DNA from: an uncultured Porphyromonadaceae bacterium
GTDB taxonomy: Bacteria > Bacteroidota > Bacteroidia > Bacteroidales > Muribaculaceae
Direction: 5' to 3'
DNA: 41,445 bases
NCBI GenBank assembly: GCA_947567425.1
Contig: CANOLV010000023.1
Span: 1-41,445, forward strand
The notes under the pieces were generated by a model, which worked only from the letters and a program-made list of their open reading frames with translations, did no database searches and was not told the origin of the DNA. Made by a program: the position numbers and the translations under genes. Shown one piece after another: positions 1-8,295 of this stretch (its first letter is position 1; every line of letters begins with the position of its first letter).

Positions 1-98
1 TAAGCGATTTTTCCAGAATGTAGCTTAACTTTGCGTTTGCTGTTGGACTCTACACAGAGGCTCAATTACATTTATTTCTTCAAAAAATATCGTGAACA

Positions 99-130
99 TT
101 TGCGACATTACATTTTTATACATATATTTG
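99..130 (+). promoter_or_regulatory. Bacteroidetes-type promoter of the lipoprotein/beta-barrel gene
   Basis: A -33 element TTTG at 99-102 and a -7 element TATATTTG at 123-130 are separated by exactly 20 bases, matching the TTTG / TAnnTTTG consensus of the Bacteroidetes primary sigma factor. Transcription should begin near 137, about 60 bases before the ATG at 200. A second -7-like element, TAACTTTG, lies at 26-33 without a clear -33 partner. The promoter lies inside the upstream extension of the open frame (which opens at 92), so it argues for the start at 200. Confidence 0.65.
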
Positions 131-199
131 CAAAAAGGTACAACCAATCCTTTAAAGCCTCATCAGCCTATCATACAGCTCAATAATAACCGCAAATAT

Positions 200-1186
200 A
201 TGCAACGAATAAATCTATACCAGACCGCATGTAAAGTGCTCCCGATGATGGCGCTCATCCTCTCGGCATGTTCTCCCAAAGTTACCACCAATATAGTCCG
301 TGACTATTCTAAGCGCGTATCTCCGCAGCAAGTCAAGATATACGAAGTGGGCGATACTGTGCCATACGGTGCGGAGTATATAGGCAATGTTATGGTGACG
401 GCCGACAGAAGCCCTGCAAGTAAATGCCGATATGAGAAAGTTATCGACATGGCCGTTAAGGCAACCGCCGACAACGGCGGCAATATTCTTTCGCTGACCT
501 CCCATAAACTACCGGGCGGAAGCGATGCCTGCCACGAGATTTCCGGCGACATCATGTGGGACGGCGACACCACATACGTCCATCCCAACACCACGTACGT
601 CCGTTCCGACACCGCGCAAGTCCATTCCGACACCGCGCCGTCCGCACAGACATTCACCCTGACTAAAAACACATTCTATATCAACGCCGGCTACGGCAAC
701 GTTTCCAGCAAGCTATATATCGCATCCGAACATAAAGCCCCCTCCTCGGCATCCAGAGGCATCGACTTCAACATAGGCTACGACTATATGTTAAACAGAC
801 TCATCGGAATCGGAGTACAGTATTCAGGATTTAAAGGGACAGTGTCGATCGGACCGGATTGCTCACACTACCTCATAAGCCTTGTCGGACCTCATCTTGT
901 GCTACGGCAGCAGATAGGCGAAGGCCGATTTCTGCTCGAAGAAAGATTATGCATAGGATACTACAATTTATTCCAATGGGCGTATGGCCTTACGACTCAG
1001 AACCACGGACTCGGATCCTCCATACAATTAGGCGTTGAGTACCTGCTGAACGAAAAAGTCGGATTGGCATTCTCCATCGGATCGGTATCAGGCAGCCTGA
1101 ATAACGACTCCGTGGAACTGCCTGATGACGAAAAGAGCGGCATCGGACGCCTTTATGTCGACATGGGATTCCGCTATCACTTCTGA
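200..1186 (+). CDS. Lipoprotein with C-terminal outer-membrane beta-barrel
   Basis: I place the start at 200, giving 328 residues: it leaves a proper lipoprotein signal peptide with lipobox LSAC (Cys24), and the promoter at 99-130 rules out the start at 92. Residues about 35-120 form a small alpha/beta domain (VPYGAEYIGNV, then a Cys-containing helix and NGGNILSL) that looks like the RcsF/DUF4156 type of envelope lipoprotein domain; this resemblance is by eye only. Residues 123-146 are a heptad Thr-rich linker. Residues about 159-328 show eight alternating amphipathic strands and end in FRYHF, the C-terminal aromatic signal read by the BAM complex. I infer an 8-stranded outer-membrane barrel attached to a lipidated N-terminal domain. 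Function unknown. The 3' end overlaps the convergent RNA methyltransferase gene by 10 bases. Confidence 0.75.
   Translation: MQRINLYQTACKVLPMMALILSACSPKVTTNIVRDYSKRVSPQQVKIYEVGDTVPYGAEYIGNVMVTADRSPASKCRYEKVIDMAVKATADNGGNILSLTSHKLPGGSDACHEISGDIMWDGDTTYVHPNTTYVRSDTAQVHSDTAPSAQTFTLTKNTFYINAGYGNVSSKLYIASEHKAPSSASRGIDFNIGYDYMLNRLIGIGVQYSGFKGTVSIGPDCSHYLISLVGPHLVLRQQIGEGRFLLEERLCIGYYNLFQWAYGLTTQNHGLGSSIQLGVEYLLNEKVGLAFSIGSVSGSLNNDSVELPDDEKSGIGRLYVDMGFRYHF
566..637 (+). repeat. 21-bp in-frame tandem repeat coding a Thr-rich linker
   Basis: Three full 21-base units (566-586, 587-607, 608-628) and a partial fourth (629-637) encode the heptads DTTYVHP, NTTYVRS, DTAQVHS and then DTA. The repeat joins the globular lipoprotein domain to the barrel. 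Units differ at several bases, so it is not a fresh duplication. Confidence 0.85.
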
Positions 1187-1986
1187 TTGTGGCGACGGAG
1201 TTCCCAAAAAGCCACAGCCGAAGCCGCCGCAACATTAAGCGAATCCACCCCGTGCGACATCGGAATCCGCACCACATAGTCCGCCGAATCTATAACATCA
1301 CAGGCCAGCCCGTCGCCCTCGGTACCCATGACTATGGCCAGACGCGGTTCTGCCGCAAGACGAGGATCATCGATCGGGACTGAATTGTCGGTCAACGCCA
1401 TTGCTACGGTGCGGAAGCCTAATTCATGCAAATCAGTCAAAGAGCCATCAAACCAGGTCCACGGCACCAGAAACACCGACCCCATCGACACCCTGACCGC
1501 CCGACGGTTAAGAGGATCGCAGGAAGTGGGAGTCAGAAGCACAGCATCGACACCAAGGGCCGCTGCTGAACGGAATATGGCACCTATATTTGTAGTGTCA
1601 GTCACTCCGTCTATGACCACTATCCGTCCGGCATCGGCGCAAAGTTCCGACACCGACGGCAATCTTCTACGACGCATCGCACACAGCACGCCGCGCGTAA
1701 GAGTATAGCCGGTCAGCGATGCCAGCACTTCGCGCGAACCGGTGTACACGGGAATGTCGCCGCATCTGGCCAGCACAGCTTTGGCATCACCCTCAATATG
1801 GCGCTTTTCACACATTATGGCCAACGGTTCATATCCAGCATCAAGAGCCACATTGATCACCTTAGGGCTCTCTGCTATAAAAATGCCGTTTGCCGGATCA
1901 AGTCTGTTGCGCAACTGTGCCTCCGTCAGCGACACGAACATCTCAATTCCCGGATGAGACAACGTCGATATTTCCACTACTGCCAT
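1177..1986 (-). CDS. TrmH/SpoU-family RNA 2'-O-methyltransferase
   Basis: A 269-residue SPOUT methyltransferase that transfers a methyl group from S-adenosylmethionine to a ribose 2'-OH in rRNA or tRNA. The N-terminal ~95 residues resemble the SpoU substrate-binding domain. The C-terminal domain has the three knot motifs: DGVTDTTNIGAIFRSAAALG (Asn and Arg of motif 1), IVMGTEGDGL (motif 2) and IPMSHGVDSLNVAAASA (motif 3). Length and motif order are complete. Whether the target is a 23S rRNA site (RlmB-like) or a tRNA cannot be told from sequence alone. It has its own promoter at 2040-2070, divergent from the aminopeptidase operon, and its stop lies inside the 3' end of the convergent lipoprotein gene. 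Confidence 0.9.
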   Translation of the reverse strand: MAVVEISTLSHPGIEMFVSLTEAQLRNRLDPANGIFIAESPKVINVALDAGYEPLAIMCEKRHIEGDAKAVLARCGDIPVYTGSREVLASLTGYTLTRGVLCAMRRRRLPSVSELCADAGRIVVIDGVTDTTNIGAIFRSAAALGVDAVLLTPTSCDPLNRRAVRVSMGSVFLVPWTWFDGSLTDLHELGFRTVAMALTDNSVPIDDPRLAAEPRLAIVMGTEGDGLACDVIDSADYVVRIPMSHGVDSLNVAAASAVAFWELRRHNQK

Positions 1987-2039
1987 AATTGTTCCGTTTT
2001 ATTTTTATCATCACTTGACCGACTCGGTCTTTGACCACG

Positions 2040-2070
2040 CAAATTTAATGATTTAAGAGGTTGTTTCAAA
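2040..2070 (-). promoter_or_regulatory. Promoter of the RNA methyltransferase gene
   Basis: On the minus strand, TTTG (2067-2070) and TAAATTTG (2040-2047) are 19 bases apart, a full match to the Bacteroidetes -33/-7 consensus. The start codon is at 1986, about 54 bases downstream. Confidence 0.65.
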
Positions 2071-2168
2071 ATTCATTATTCGCCGTTCAAGACTCTGTCA
2101 AGTCGGCATACTGACAGGAAGACATCAAAATCTACCTCGGTTTTGAGGTTTATTTTGCAGGAAAGTCG

Positions 2169-2176
2169 TAAATTTG
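2169..2176 (+). promoter_or_regulatory. -7 element of the pepP-eamA-menBCE operon
   Basis: TAAATTTG matches TAnnTTTG and lies 25 bases before the ATG at 2201. No well-spaced TTTG is seen upstream (candidates are 11 or 23 bases away). The in-frame TTG at 2174 overlaps this element, so it cannot be the start codon of a message made from here. Confidence 0.5.
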
Positions 2177-2200
2177 GGATTATTTTTCAATGTTACTGCT

Positions 2201-3574
2201 ATGTTTGCAAAAGACACTTACATTAATCGGCGCAAAGCGCTGAAAGAGAAGGTTGGTAGCGGATTGCTCCTATTTTTAGGCAATGATGAATCAGGCGCCA
2301 ACTACGAGGACAACACATATCCATATCGACAGGACTCTACATTTCTTTATTATTTCGGGCTACCCTATGCCGGACTCAATGCCGTAATCGACATCGACAA
2401 CGACCGTGAGATTATTTTCGGCGACGAGCTTTCCATTGACCACATTGTCTGGATGGGCAATCAACCTACACTCCACGAAAAGGCCCAGAAAAATGGAATA
2501 GACATCACTCTTCCGGGAAAAGAACTTAAAGACTATCTTGACAAAGCCATAAAAGCCGGACAAAAAGTCCATACACTGCCCACATACCGCCCCGAACACC
2601 AGATTAAACTCTGGAATCTGCTCGACATCAGACCGGGGGCCGACACTCCCTCGATCGACTTCATCCGGGCCGTGGTCGACATGCGCAACCACAAGACCGA
2701 GGAAGAAATCAAGGAAATCGAACGGGCATGCAACGTGACCGCCGACATGCACACCACCGCAATGAAAGTGCTGCGTCCGGGCATGCACGAATATGAAGTC
2801 GTGGCCGCGCTCGAAGCCGTAGCCACCGCCAACGGCTGCTCACTCTCGTTTCCGACCATAGCCACTATAAACGGTCAGACGCTCCACAACCATTACCACG
2901 GCAATATCGTCAAGCCAGGCGACATGCTGCTCGTCGACGCGGGAGCCGAGACCGAAATGGGCTATGCCGGCGACATGTCGTCGACCATCTGCGCCGACAA
3001 GACTTTCACTCCTCGCCAAAAGACCATCTACGACATACAGGTGGCATCTCACATCGCCGCAGTCGAAGCGCTTCGTCCGGGCGTCCCGTTCCTCGACGTC
3101 TATGAACTGTCGGCTTCAGTCATCTGCGCCGGCCTTAAAGACCTCGGAATTATGAAAGGCGATCCGATGGAAGCGGTGAAAGCCGGTGCGCATGCCATGT
3201 TCTTCCCATGCGGACTCGGCCACATGATGGGGCTTGACGTCCACGACATGGAGAACCTCGGTGAAGTATGGGTAGGTTATGACGGTAAGCCTAAAAGCAC
3301 GCAGTTCGGACGTAAATCGCTCCGTCTCGCCCGTCCGCTCGAACCGGGATTCGTACTGACCATCGAACCAGGAGTATACTTCATTCCCGAACTGATCGAC
3401 TACTGGAAGGGCGAAGGACGGTTCAAGGAATTCATCAACTATGATGAACTTGAGAAGTGGCGCGGATTCGGAGGCATCCGTAATGAAGAGGACTATCTAA
3501 TAACCTCCGACGGAGCACGCCGCCTCGGTAAAAAGATACCTTTGACCACTGAAGAAGTTGAAGCGCTGCGATGA
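2201..3574 (+). CDS. Xaa-Pro aminopeptidase (M24B), PepP-like
   Basis: A 457-residue cytoplasmic metallopeptidase that removes an N-terminal residue preceding proline. The N-terminal ~165 residues form the aminopeptidase-P N domain; the C-terminal pita-bread domain carries the dimetal ligands Asp246 and Asp258 (LVDAGAETEMGYAGD), His341 (GLGHMMGLDVHD), Glu389 (TIEPG) and Glu430 (RNEED). All five are present, so it should be active. I chose the ATG at 2201 because the alternative TTG at 2174 sits inside the -7 promoter element. Its stop overlaps the start of the EamA transporter gene (ATGA), so the two are probably translationally coupled. Confidence 0.93.
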   Translation: MFAKDTYINRRKALKEKVGSGLLLFLGNDESGANYEDNTYPYRQDSTFLYYFGLPYAGLNAVIDIDNDREIIFGDELSIDHIVWMGNQPTLHEKAQKNGIDITLPGKELKDYLDKAIKAGQKVHTLPTYRPEHQIKLWNLLDIRPGADTPSIDFIRAVVDMRNHKTEEEIKEIERACNVTADMHTTAMKVLRPGMHEYEVVAALEAVATANGCSLSFPTIATINGQTLHNHYHGNIVKPGDMLLVDAGAETEMGYAGDMSSTICADKTFTPRQKTIYDIQVASHIAAVEALRPGVPFLDVYELSASVICAGLKDLGIMKGDPMEAVKAGAHAMFFPCGLGHMMGLDVHDMENLGEVWVGYDGKPKSTQFGRKSLRLARPLEPGFVLTIEPGVYFIPELIDYWKGEGRFKEFINYDELEKWRGFGGIRNEEDYLITSDGARRLGKKIPLTTEEVEALR

Positions 3575-4494
3575 ACTCCAATAAAAAGTCAATAGCTTTC
3601 GCGGCGGCCGCCGTGCTTAGCTGGTCCACCGTGGCCACAGCTTTCAAAATAGCCCTGAGCTACCTTTCTGTGTTCGAGACTCTCCTGATAGCCTCTGCCA
3701 CGGCCCTGGCAATATTCACGGTGCTGATGACTGTGGAAAAGTCGTGGGGAAAGCTTCGCTCCCTGTCGCCGTCGACATGGTGCCTGACAGCCCTTATGGG
3801 ACTGATAAATCCCGTGGCCTACTATCTGATCCTGTTTGAGTCATACGACCATCTGCCGGCACAGGTGGCACAGCCCATCAACTATCTTTGGCCGATAGCG
3901 CTCCTGGTCATGCTCGCCATTTTCAACAAGCAGCCCATACCGGCAAAAAAATATATCGGTATGCTGATATCGCTCGTCGGATTGACCATGATATCGCTTG
4001 GAGGCAAGTCGATCAACGGCAATCTGTCGCCCTACGGACTTGCCCTCGCCGGTGCGAGCGCAGTGCTTTGGGCTGTATACTGGATGCTCAACGACCGCAT
4101 CAAAGATAAAGTGCCCGAAAGTATCAGTCTGTTCCTCGGATTCCTGTTCGGAATGATATATCTCGGCATCGGAGCCTGCTTCGTTGAAGTCGACATCCCA
4201 TCCACATCGGCTCTGCTGGCCGGCATGTATGTGGGTGCGTTCGAGATCGGCGTACCGTTCATCTGCTTCGGCATAGCCATCCGCACCACCGACAATCCCG
4301 CCTTGATCAATCAGATGTGCTACATGGCTCCCTTCCTGTCGCTCTTCTTCATTTCGATGGTGCTTCACGAACCCATCATGTACACCACTTTGATCGGACT
4401 CGTGCTGATCATAGCAGGCATAGTCTACAATCAATATTTCGCAACGTCTGCCCCCCGGTCGAAATCCGGTCGGCTTAAATCTGAATCTATATGA
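3571..4494 (+). CDS. EamA/DMT-family inner-membrane transporter
   Basis: A 307-residue polytopic membrane protein with ten predicted hydrophobic helices arranged as two five-helix EamA repeats; it opens with [21 protein letters not shown] and the second repeat begins near [18 protein letters not shown]. Members of the drug/metabolite transporter superfamily export or import amino acids, nucleosides and other small metabolites; the substrate cannot be read from sequence. It overlaps pepP upstream and menB downstream by four bases each (ATGA), so it is fixed inside a menaquinone operon. A role in moving a product of either neighbour (proline-containing dipeptides or amino acids, or a naphthoate intermediate) is inference only. 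Confidence 0.9.
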   Translation: MNSNKKSIAFAAAAVLSWSTVATAFKIALSYLSVFETLLIASATALAIFTVLMTVEKSWGKLRSLSPSTWCLTALMGLINPVAYYLILFESYDHLPAQVAQPINYLWPIALLVMLAIFNKQPIPAKKYIGMLISLVGLTMISLGGKSINGNLSPYGLALAGASAVLWAVYWMLNDRIKDKVPESISLFLGFLFGMIYLGIGACFVEVDIPSTSALLAGMYVGAFEIGVPFICFGIAIRTTDNPALINQMCYMAPFLSLFFISMVLHEPIMYTTLIGLVLIIAGIVYNQYFATSAPRSKSGRLKSESI

Positions 4495-5309
4495 GAGAAT
4501 GGACCACTATAAAGGAGTATGAGGACATACTTTTCCAGCAATACGGCGGAATCGCCAAAATAACCATCAACCGCCCGCAGGTCTACAATGCCTTCAGGCC
4601 TAAGACCAACTTTGAGATGCTCGATGCAATGGCCATCTGCCGCGAACGCCCGGACATCGGGGTGATTATACTAACCGGCACTGGCGACAAGGCTTTCTGC
4701 TCCGGAGGCGACCAGAAAGTCAAAGGCGTAGGAGGCTATATCGACGACAACGGCGTGCCGCGTCTGAACGTGCTCGATCTGCACAAAGCCATCAGATCCA
4801 TCCCAAAGCCGGTCATAGCCATGGTCAACGGTTATGCCATCGGAGGAGGCCACGTACTGCACGTGGTGTGCGACCTCACCATCGCATCTGAAAATGCCCG
4901 CTTCGGACAGACCGGACCAAAAGTCGGCAGTTTCGACGCCGGATTCGGATCTTCTTACCTCGCCAGATGCGTAGGACAGAAGAAAGCCCGCGAAATATGG
5001 TTCCTGTGCCGACAGTACTCGGCTAAGGAAGCGGAAGAGATGGGCATGGTCAACAAAGTCGTTCCGTTTGATCGTCTTGAAGACGAGACTGTGGAATGGT
5101 GCGAGACCATACTCAAACGCAGCCCCATGGCCATACGCATGATAAAAAGGGCCCTGAATGCCGAGCTTGACGGACAGAGAGGCATGATGGAGTTCGCCGG
5201 CGACGCCACTTTGATGTACTATCTGATGGCCGAGGCTCAGGAGGGCAAAAACGCTTTCCTTGAAAAGCGCGACCCCGATTTCCAGCAATTTCCCAAATTC
5301 CCGGGATAA
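4491..5309 (+). CDS. menB: 1,4-dihydroxy-2-naphthoyl-CoA synthase
   Basis: A 272-residue crotonase-fold enzyme that closes o-succinylbenzoyl-CoA into 1,4-dihydroxy-2-naphthoyl-CoA in menaquinone synthesis. Visible hallmarks are the oxyanion hole region FCSGGDQKV, the helix [16 protein letters not shown], the block [13 protein letters not shown] with the catalytic Asp149, and the family tail [17 protein letters not shown]. Gly142 in QTGP is the residue that, in the E. coli enzyme, leaves room for a bicarbonate acting as catalytic base (type I MenB), as opposed to the Asp of type II enzymes. Length is normal. It overlaps the EamA gene by 4 bases and menC by one base (TAATG). Confidence 0.97.
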   Translation: MREWTTIKEYEDILFQQYGGIAKITINRPQVYNAFRPKTNFEMLDAMAICRERPDIGVIILTGTGDKAFCSGGDQKVKGVGGYIDDNGVPRLNVLDLHKAIRSIPKPVIAMVNGYAIGGGHVLHVVCDLTIASENARFGQTGPKVGSFDAGFGSSYLARCVGQKKAREIWFLCRQYSAKEAEEMGMVNKVVPFDRLEDETVEWCETILKRSPMAIRMIKRALNAELDGQRGMMEFAGDATLMYYLMAEAQEGKNAFLEKRDPDFQQFPKFPG

Positions 5310-6409
5310 TGATTAAAGCCCGTTACGAACATTATCTGCTGCACTTCAAAGAGCCGGCGATAACGTCGCGGCAAACCATGACCGAGAAGGAGACCTTCTT
5401 CATCACCCTATATGATGAAGAGTCCCCTTCTCTTTTCGGTGTAGGCGAAGCCGCGCTCTTCAGGGGGCTTGGAGCCGACGACCGACCGGACTACGAAGCC
5501 TGTCTCGAATCGCTGTGCCGCGACATTAACGAGGGCATTTTGGCCATTGACCGAACGCCCGGCGGATCGTTCACCTTAGGAGAATACCGCCACCCCTACA
5601 GTTCCATTATGTTCGGCCTCGAAGGCGCCGTCACCGACCTTAACATCCGCGCCGGACGATGCCCCGCGGCGATGCTCGATTGGGAACGTGGTCTGACCGG
5701 CATCACCATTAACGGCCTCGTCTGGATGGGCGATTCATCCACCATGTTGCGGCGCATCGACGAAAAGCTGGATGCCGGATTCAAATGCATAAAATTAAAG
5801 ATCGGAGGAATCGACTTCGACGACGAACTCAGCCTGCTGTCGCACATCCGAAGCCGATACAGTCAGGACAAACTCATGATCAGACTCGACGCCAACGGCG
5901 CTTTCAGCCCCGACAATGCCATGTCGAAGCTGCATCGGCTGGCCGACTTCGGCATTCACTCTATCGAACAGCCCGTAAAAGCCGGACAGTGGGATGCAAT
6001 GGCGGCGATATGCCGCGACACTCCTATACCGATAGCCCTCGACGAAGAGCTTATAGGCAACCGCGACATTGAGTCGAAGCGCATGCTTCTCGACACGATA
6101 CGCCCACAGATGATCATTCTGAAACCATCGCTCTGCGGCGGGTTTTACGCCGCGAGGGAATGGTGCGCCGAAGCCGACAGACGCGGCATAGGATGGTGGT
6201 ATACGTCGGCGCTCGAATCCAACATCGGACTCAACGCCATAGCCAGGGAAGTCGCATCGCTTATGTCAGAAGGCCGTACGTGCGCTTTCTGGCCGCAGGG
6301 CCTCGGCACGGGAGGTCTGTTCACCGACAACATACCGTATCCTTTGAGCCTCAGCGGCGACCGGCTTACCCTGAATCCGGCAGCCGCTGGCAGTCATCCA
6401 GTCCGATAA
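5309..6409 (+). CDS. menC: o-Succinylbenzoate synthase
   Basis: A 366-residue member of the enolase superfamily that dehydrates SHCHC to o-succinylbenzoate. The catalytic frame is intact: Lys162 and Lys164 (KLKIG), metal ligands Asp194 (RLDANG), Glu220 (SIEQP) and Asp245 (ALDEE), and Lys272 (LKPSLCGG). The N-terminal capping domain is present. The start codon overlaps the menB stop (TAATG). Members of this superfamily also include dipeptide epimerases, but the position between menB and menE makes the menaquinone role close to certain. Confidence 0.96.
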   Translation: MIKARYEHYLLHFKEPAITSRQTMTEKETFFITLYDEESPSLFGVGEAALFRGLGADDRPDYEACLESLCRDINEGILAIDRTPGGSFTLGEYRHPYSSIMFGLEGAVTDLNIRAGRCPAAMLDWERGLTGITINGLVWMGDSSTMLRRIDEKLDAGFKCIKLKIGGIDFDDELSLLSHIRSRYSQDKLMIRLDANGAFSPDNAMSKLHRLADFGIHSIEQPVKAGQWDAMAAICRDTPIPIALDEELIGNRDIESKRMLLDTIRPQMIILKPSLCGGFYAAREWCAEADRRGIGWWYTSALESNIGLNAIAREVASLMSEGRTCAFWPQGLGTGGLFTDNIPYPLSLSGDRLTLNPAAAGSHPVR

Positions 6410-6458
6410 AACCGCATTTTTCAAGAAAAAGAGGCATTTAAAATAAATCCAGACAGCA

Positions 6459-7400
6459 TTGGTCAAGAAATTTCTCAATGAATGGTTCGACGAAAAGGAC
6501 TACGTCATAGCACATACATCCGGATCCACCGGCACACCTAAAGAGATCCGGTTGCTGAAGTCCGACATGCGCCGTTCCGCAGAAGCCACTTGCCGTTTTT
6601 TCGGCATAACCGGAAAGTCGACACTCGTGTTGCCGCTCTCCACCGACTATATAGCCGGCAAGATGATGGTGGTCAGGAGCATAGTGTCCGGAGCCGCGCT
6701 CTTAGACGAAAAGCCATCTTCGCAACCATTGTCCGCCATATATCCCGAAGTTGACCTAACGGCCGTAGTTCCTTCGCAGGTCGAAGGACTGCTGAGTTCT
6801 CCAAACCGCATCCGTAACGTAATCGTCGGAGGCGGACAGCTTTCCGACGTGCTCGAACAGCGGCTTAGCCTGTCGGACATTCATGCCTATGCCACTTACG
6901 GTATGACGGAGACATGTAGCCATGTGGCACTGCGCGACATATCCCTGCGCGAACCATACTTCACCGCGCTCGAAGGGATATCTTTCTCCACCGACAGCCG
7001 TGGATGCCTGGTCATTGACGCTCCAGGATTCTCGTTTGGGCGCATAGTCACTAATGACGTGGTCGACATCATCGACAGCCGCAGGTTCCGATGGATAGGC
7101 CGCGCCGACAACGTCATAAACTCCGGCGGAGTAAAATTGCATCCCGAAATCATAGAGCGCATCCTGTCGCCGTTCATACCCTATCCTTTCTACATCGCCG
7201 GACGCCGTAGCGACCGCTGGGGACAGGAAGCCGTTCTATATGTCGAGGTTCCGAACACCGACATTGACAGCTTCGACAAGAGATACATAATAGAAAAGGC
7301 ACGCTCGGTACTTGACCGTTACAGCGTGCCCAAAGAGGTTATATGCGTAGAGGAGTTCTCTCGTACAGACTCCGGAAAAATTAAGAGGCTGGTATTTTAG
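6459..7400 (+). CDS. menE: o-Succinylbenzoate-CoA ligase, short form
   Basis: A 313-residue acyl-adenylate-forming ligase that activates o-succinylbenzoate with ATP and CoA to feed MenB. It has the phosphate-binding loop TSGSTGTPK (residues 20-28), the adenine motif TYGMTETCSH, the hinge region IGRADNVINSGGVKLHPE and the C-terminal catalytic Lys (SGKIKR). It lacks the ~120-150 N-terminal residues of E. coli or Staphylococcus MenE; short forms like this are usual in Bacteroidales. The frame has an upstream stop at 6444-6446 and no ATG before residue 37, past the P-loop, so the start must be the TTG at 6459. There is a 49-base gap from menC. Confidence 0.93.
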   Translation: MVKKFLNEWFDEKDYVIAHTSGSTGTPKEIRLLKSDMRRSAEATCRFFGITGKSTLVLPLSTDYIAGKMMVVRSIVSGAALLDEKPSSQPLSAIYPEVDLTAVVPSQVEGLLSSPNRIRNVIVGGGQLSDVLEQRLSLSDIHAYATYGMTETCSHVALRDISLREPYFTALEGISFSTDSRGCLVIDAPGFSFGRIVTNDVVDIIDSRRFRWIGRADNVINSGGVKLHPEIIERILSPFIPYPFYIAGRRSDRWGQEAVLYVEVPNTDIDSFDKRYIIEKARSVLDRYSVPKEVICVEEFSRTDSGKIKRLVF

Positions 7401-7415
7401 TTCCTGACGACGGAT

Positions 7416-8117
7416 CTAACCGAACTTACTGATCTTCCTTAGTATCGGTTCATTCATTATCTTTATCCTGCGCCCGTCCACTATCAGAATCTTCTCGTTG
7501 ACAAATCCCGACAGTGTTCTGATGGCATTGGATGTGGTCATATTCGACAGATTGGCCAGATCCTCCCGCGCCATATAGATGCGCAGAGTGGCATTGTCGT
7601 CCTCATAGCCGTAACTGTCGCGGAGGGCTATCAAAGCTTCTGCCAGACGGCCGCGGATATGCTTTTGTGTCAGATTCACTATTTTAGTATCCGAACCGCC
7701 GAGATTTCTCGACAGCTCATGGATAAAGAACCACGCAAGCTTGATATTATTTTGAATCAGGTCCTTGACCACGGACATTGGAACGCATCCGAGCGTCGAT
7801 GGCTCGAAAGCGGCGGCCGTACTTACATAGGGCTCCTCGGCAAAATATGCGCGATAGCCAAAATATTGAACCGGACGGATCAACCGCAATATCTGCTGCC
7901 GACCACCTATGCCGTCCTTATATAGCTTAACCTTTCCTTTCAACAGGCACCAGAGATATTCAGGCATCTCTTTCTCAGCATATATTATCTGATTCTTTTT
8001 AAATGTCTGAGTCGTGAAATTTTCTACAATCTTACGCTTTTCATCTCCATCAAGTATTGACCATAGTTCGGAAAGATCCTCTTGAATTACCTTTTCTAAT
8101 GTACTTTTCTTAATCAT
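7416..8117 (-). CDS. Crp/Fnr-family transcriptional regulator
   Basis: A 233-residue regulator with an N-terminal cyclic-nucleotide-binding fold (residues ~20-135, including WCLLKGKVKLYK and a Gly-rich turn) and a C-terminal winged helix (residues ~155-225; MAREDLANLSNMTTSNAIRTL is the helix-turn-helix). There is no N-terminal Cys cluster of the FNR type, so oxygen sensing through an Fe-S cluster is unlikely; the ligand is unknown. It converges on menE with only 15 bases between the stops and no terminator between them. It has its own -7 element at 8156-8163. Confidence 0.88.
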   Translation of the reverse strand: MIKKSTLEKVIQEDLSELWSILDGDEKRKIVENFTTQTFKKNQIIYAEKEMPEYLWCLLKGKVKLYKDGIGGRQQILRLIRPVQYFGYRAYFAEEPYVSTAAAFEPSTLGCVPMSVVKDLIQNNIKLAWFFIHELSRNLGGSDTKIVNLTQKHIRGRLAEALIALRDSYGYEDDNATLRIYMAREDLANLSNMTTSNAIRTLSGFVNEKILIVDGRRIKIMNEPILRKISKFG

Positions 8118-8155
8118 TCCAAATGCCGTGTAACTATGTTATAAAACATATTTTG

Positions 8156-8163
8156 CAAAGTTA
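8156..8163 (-). promoter_or_regulatory. -7 element upstream of the Crp/Fnr regulator gene
   Basis: TAACTTTG on the minus strand, 38 bases before the ATG at 8117. A TTG lies 13 bases upstream, which is too close for a normal -33. The rest of the 8118-8295 gap is A+T rich and holds no gene. Confidence 0.45.
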
Positions 8164-8295
8164 TAAATTAAATACACAATTAGCACTATAATCGCTCGGC
8201 AATTATATCTGTTTTACGCTGATTTTTGGTTAAATAATCCTAACGACGCATATATATGCCAATATTCACACAGCATTCACCTACTGATTTGAGGC

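Larger units (their letters stand above)
1987..2200. other. Divergent intergenic region with two promoters
   Basis: A 214-base gap between the RNA methyltransferase (minus) and the aminopeptidase operon (plus). It holds a -7 element for each side and no open frame I would call a gene. Confidence 0.6.

Noticed and set aside
2174-2200. Upstream TTG start for the Xaa-Pro aminopeptidase
   Set aside because: The TTG is part of the -7 promoter element TAAATTTG; the ATG at 2201 begins the conserved domain.
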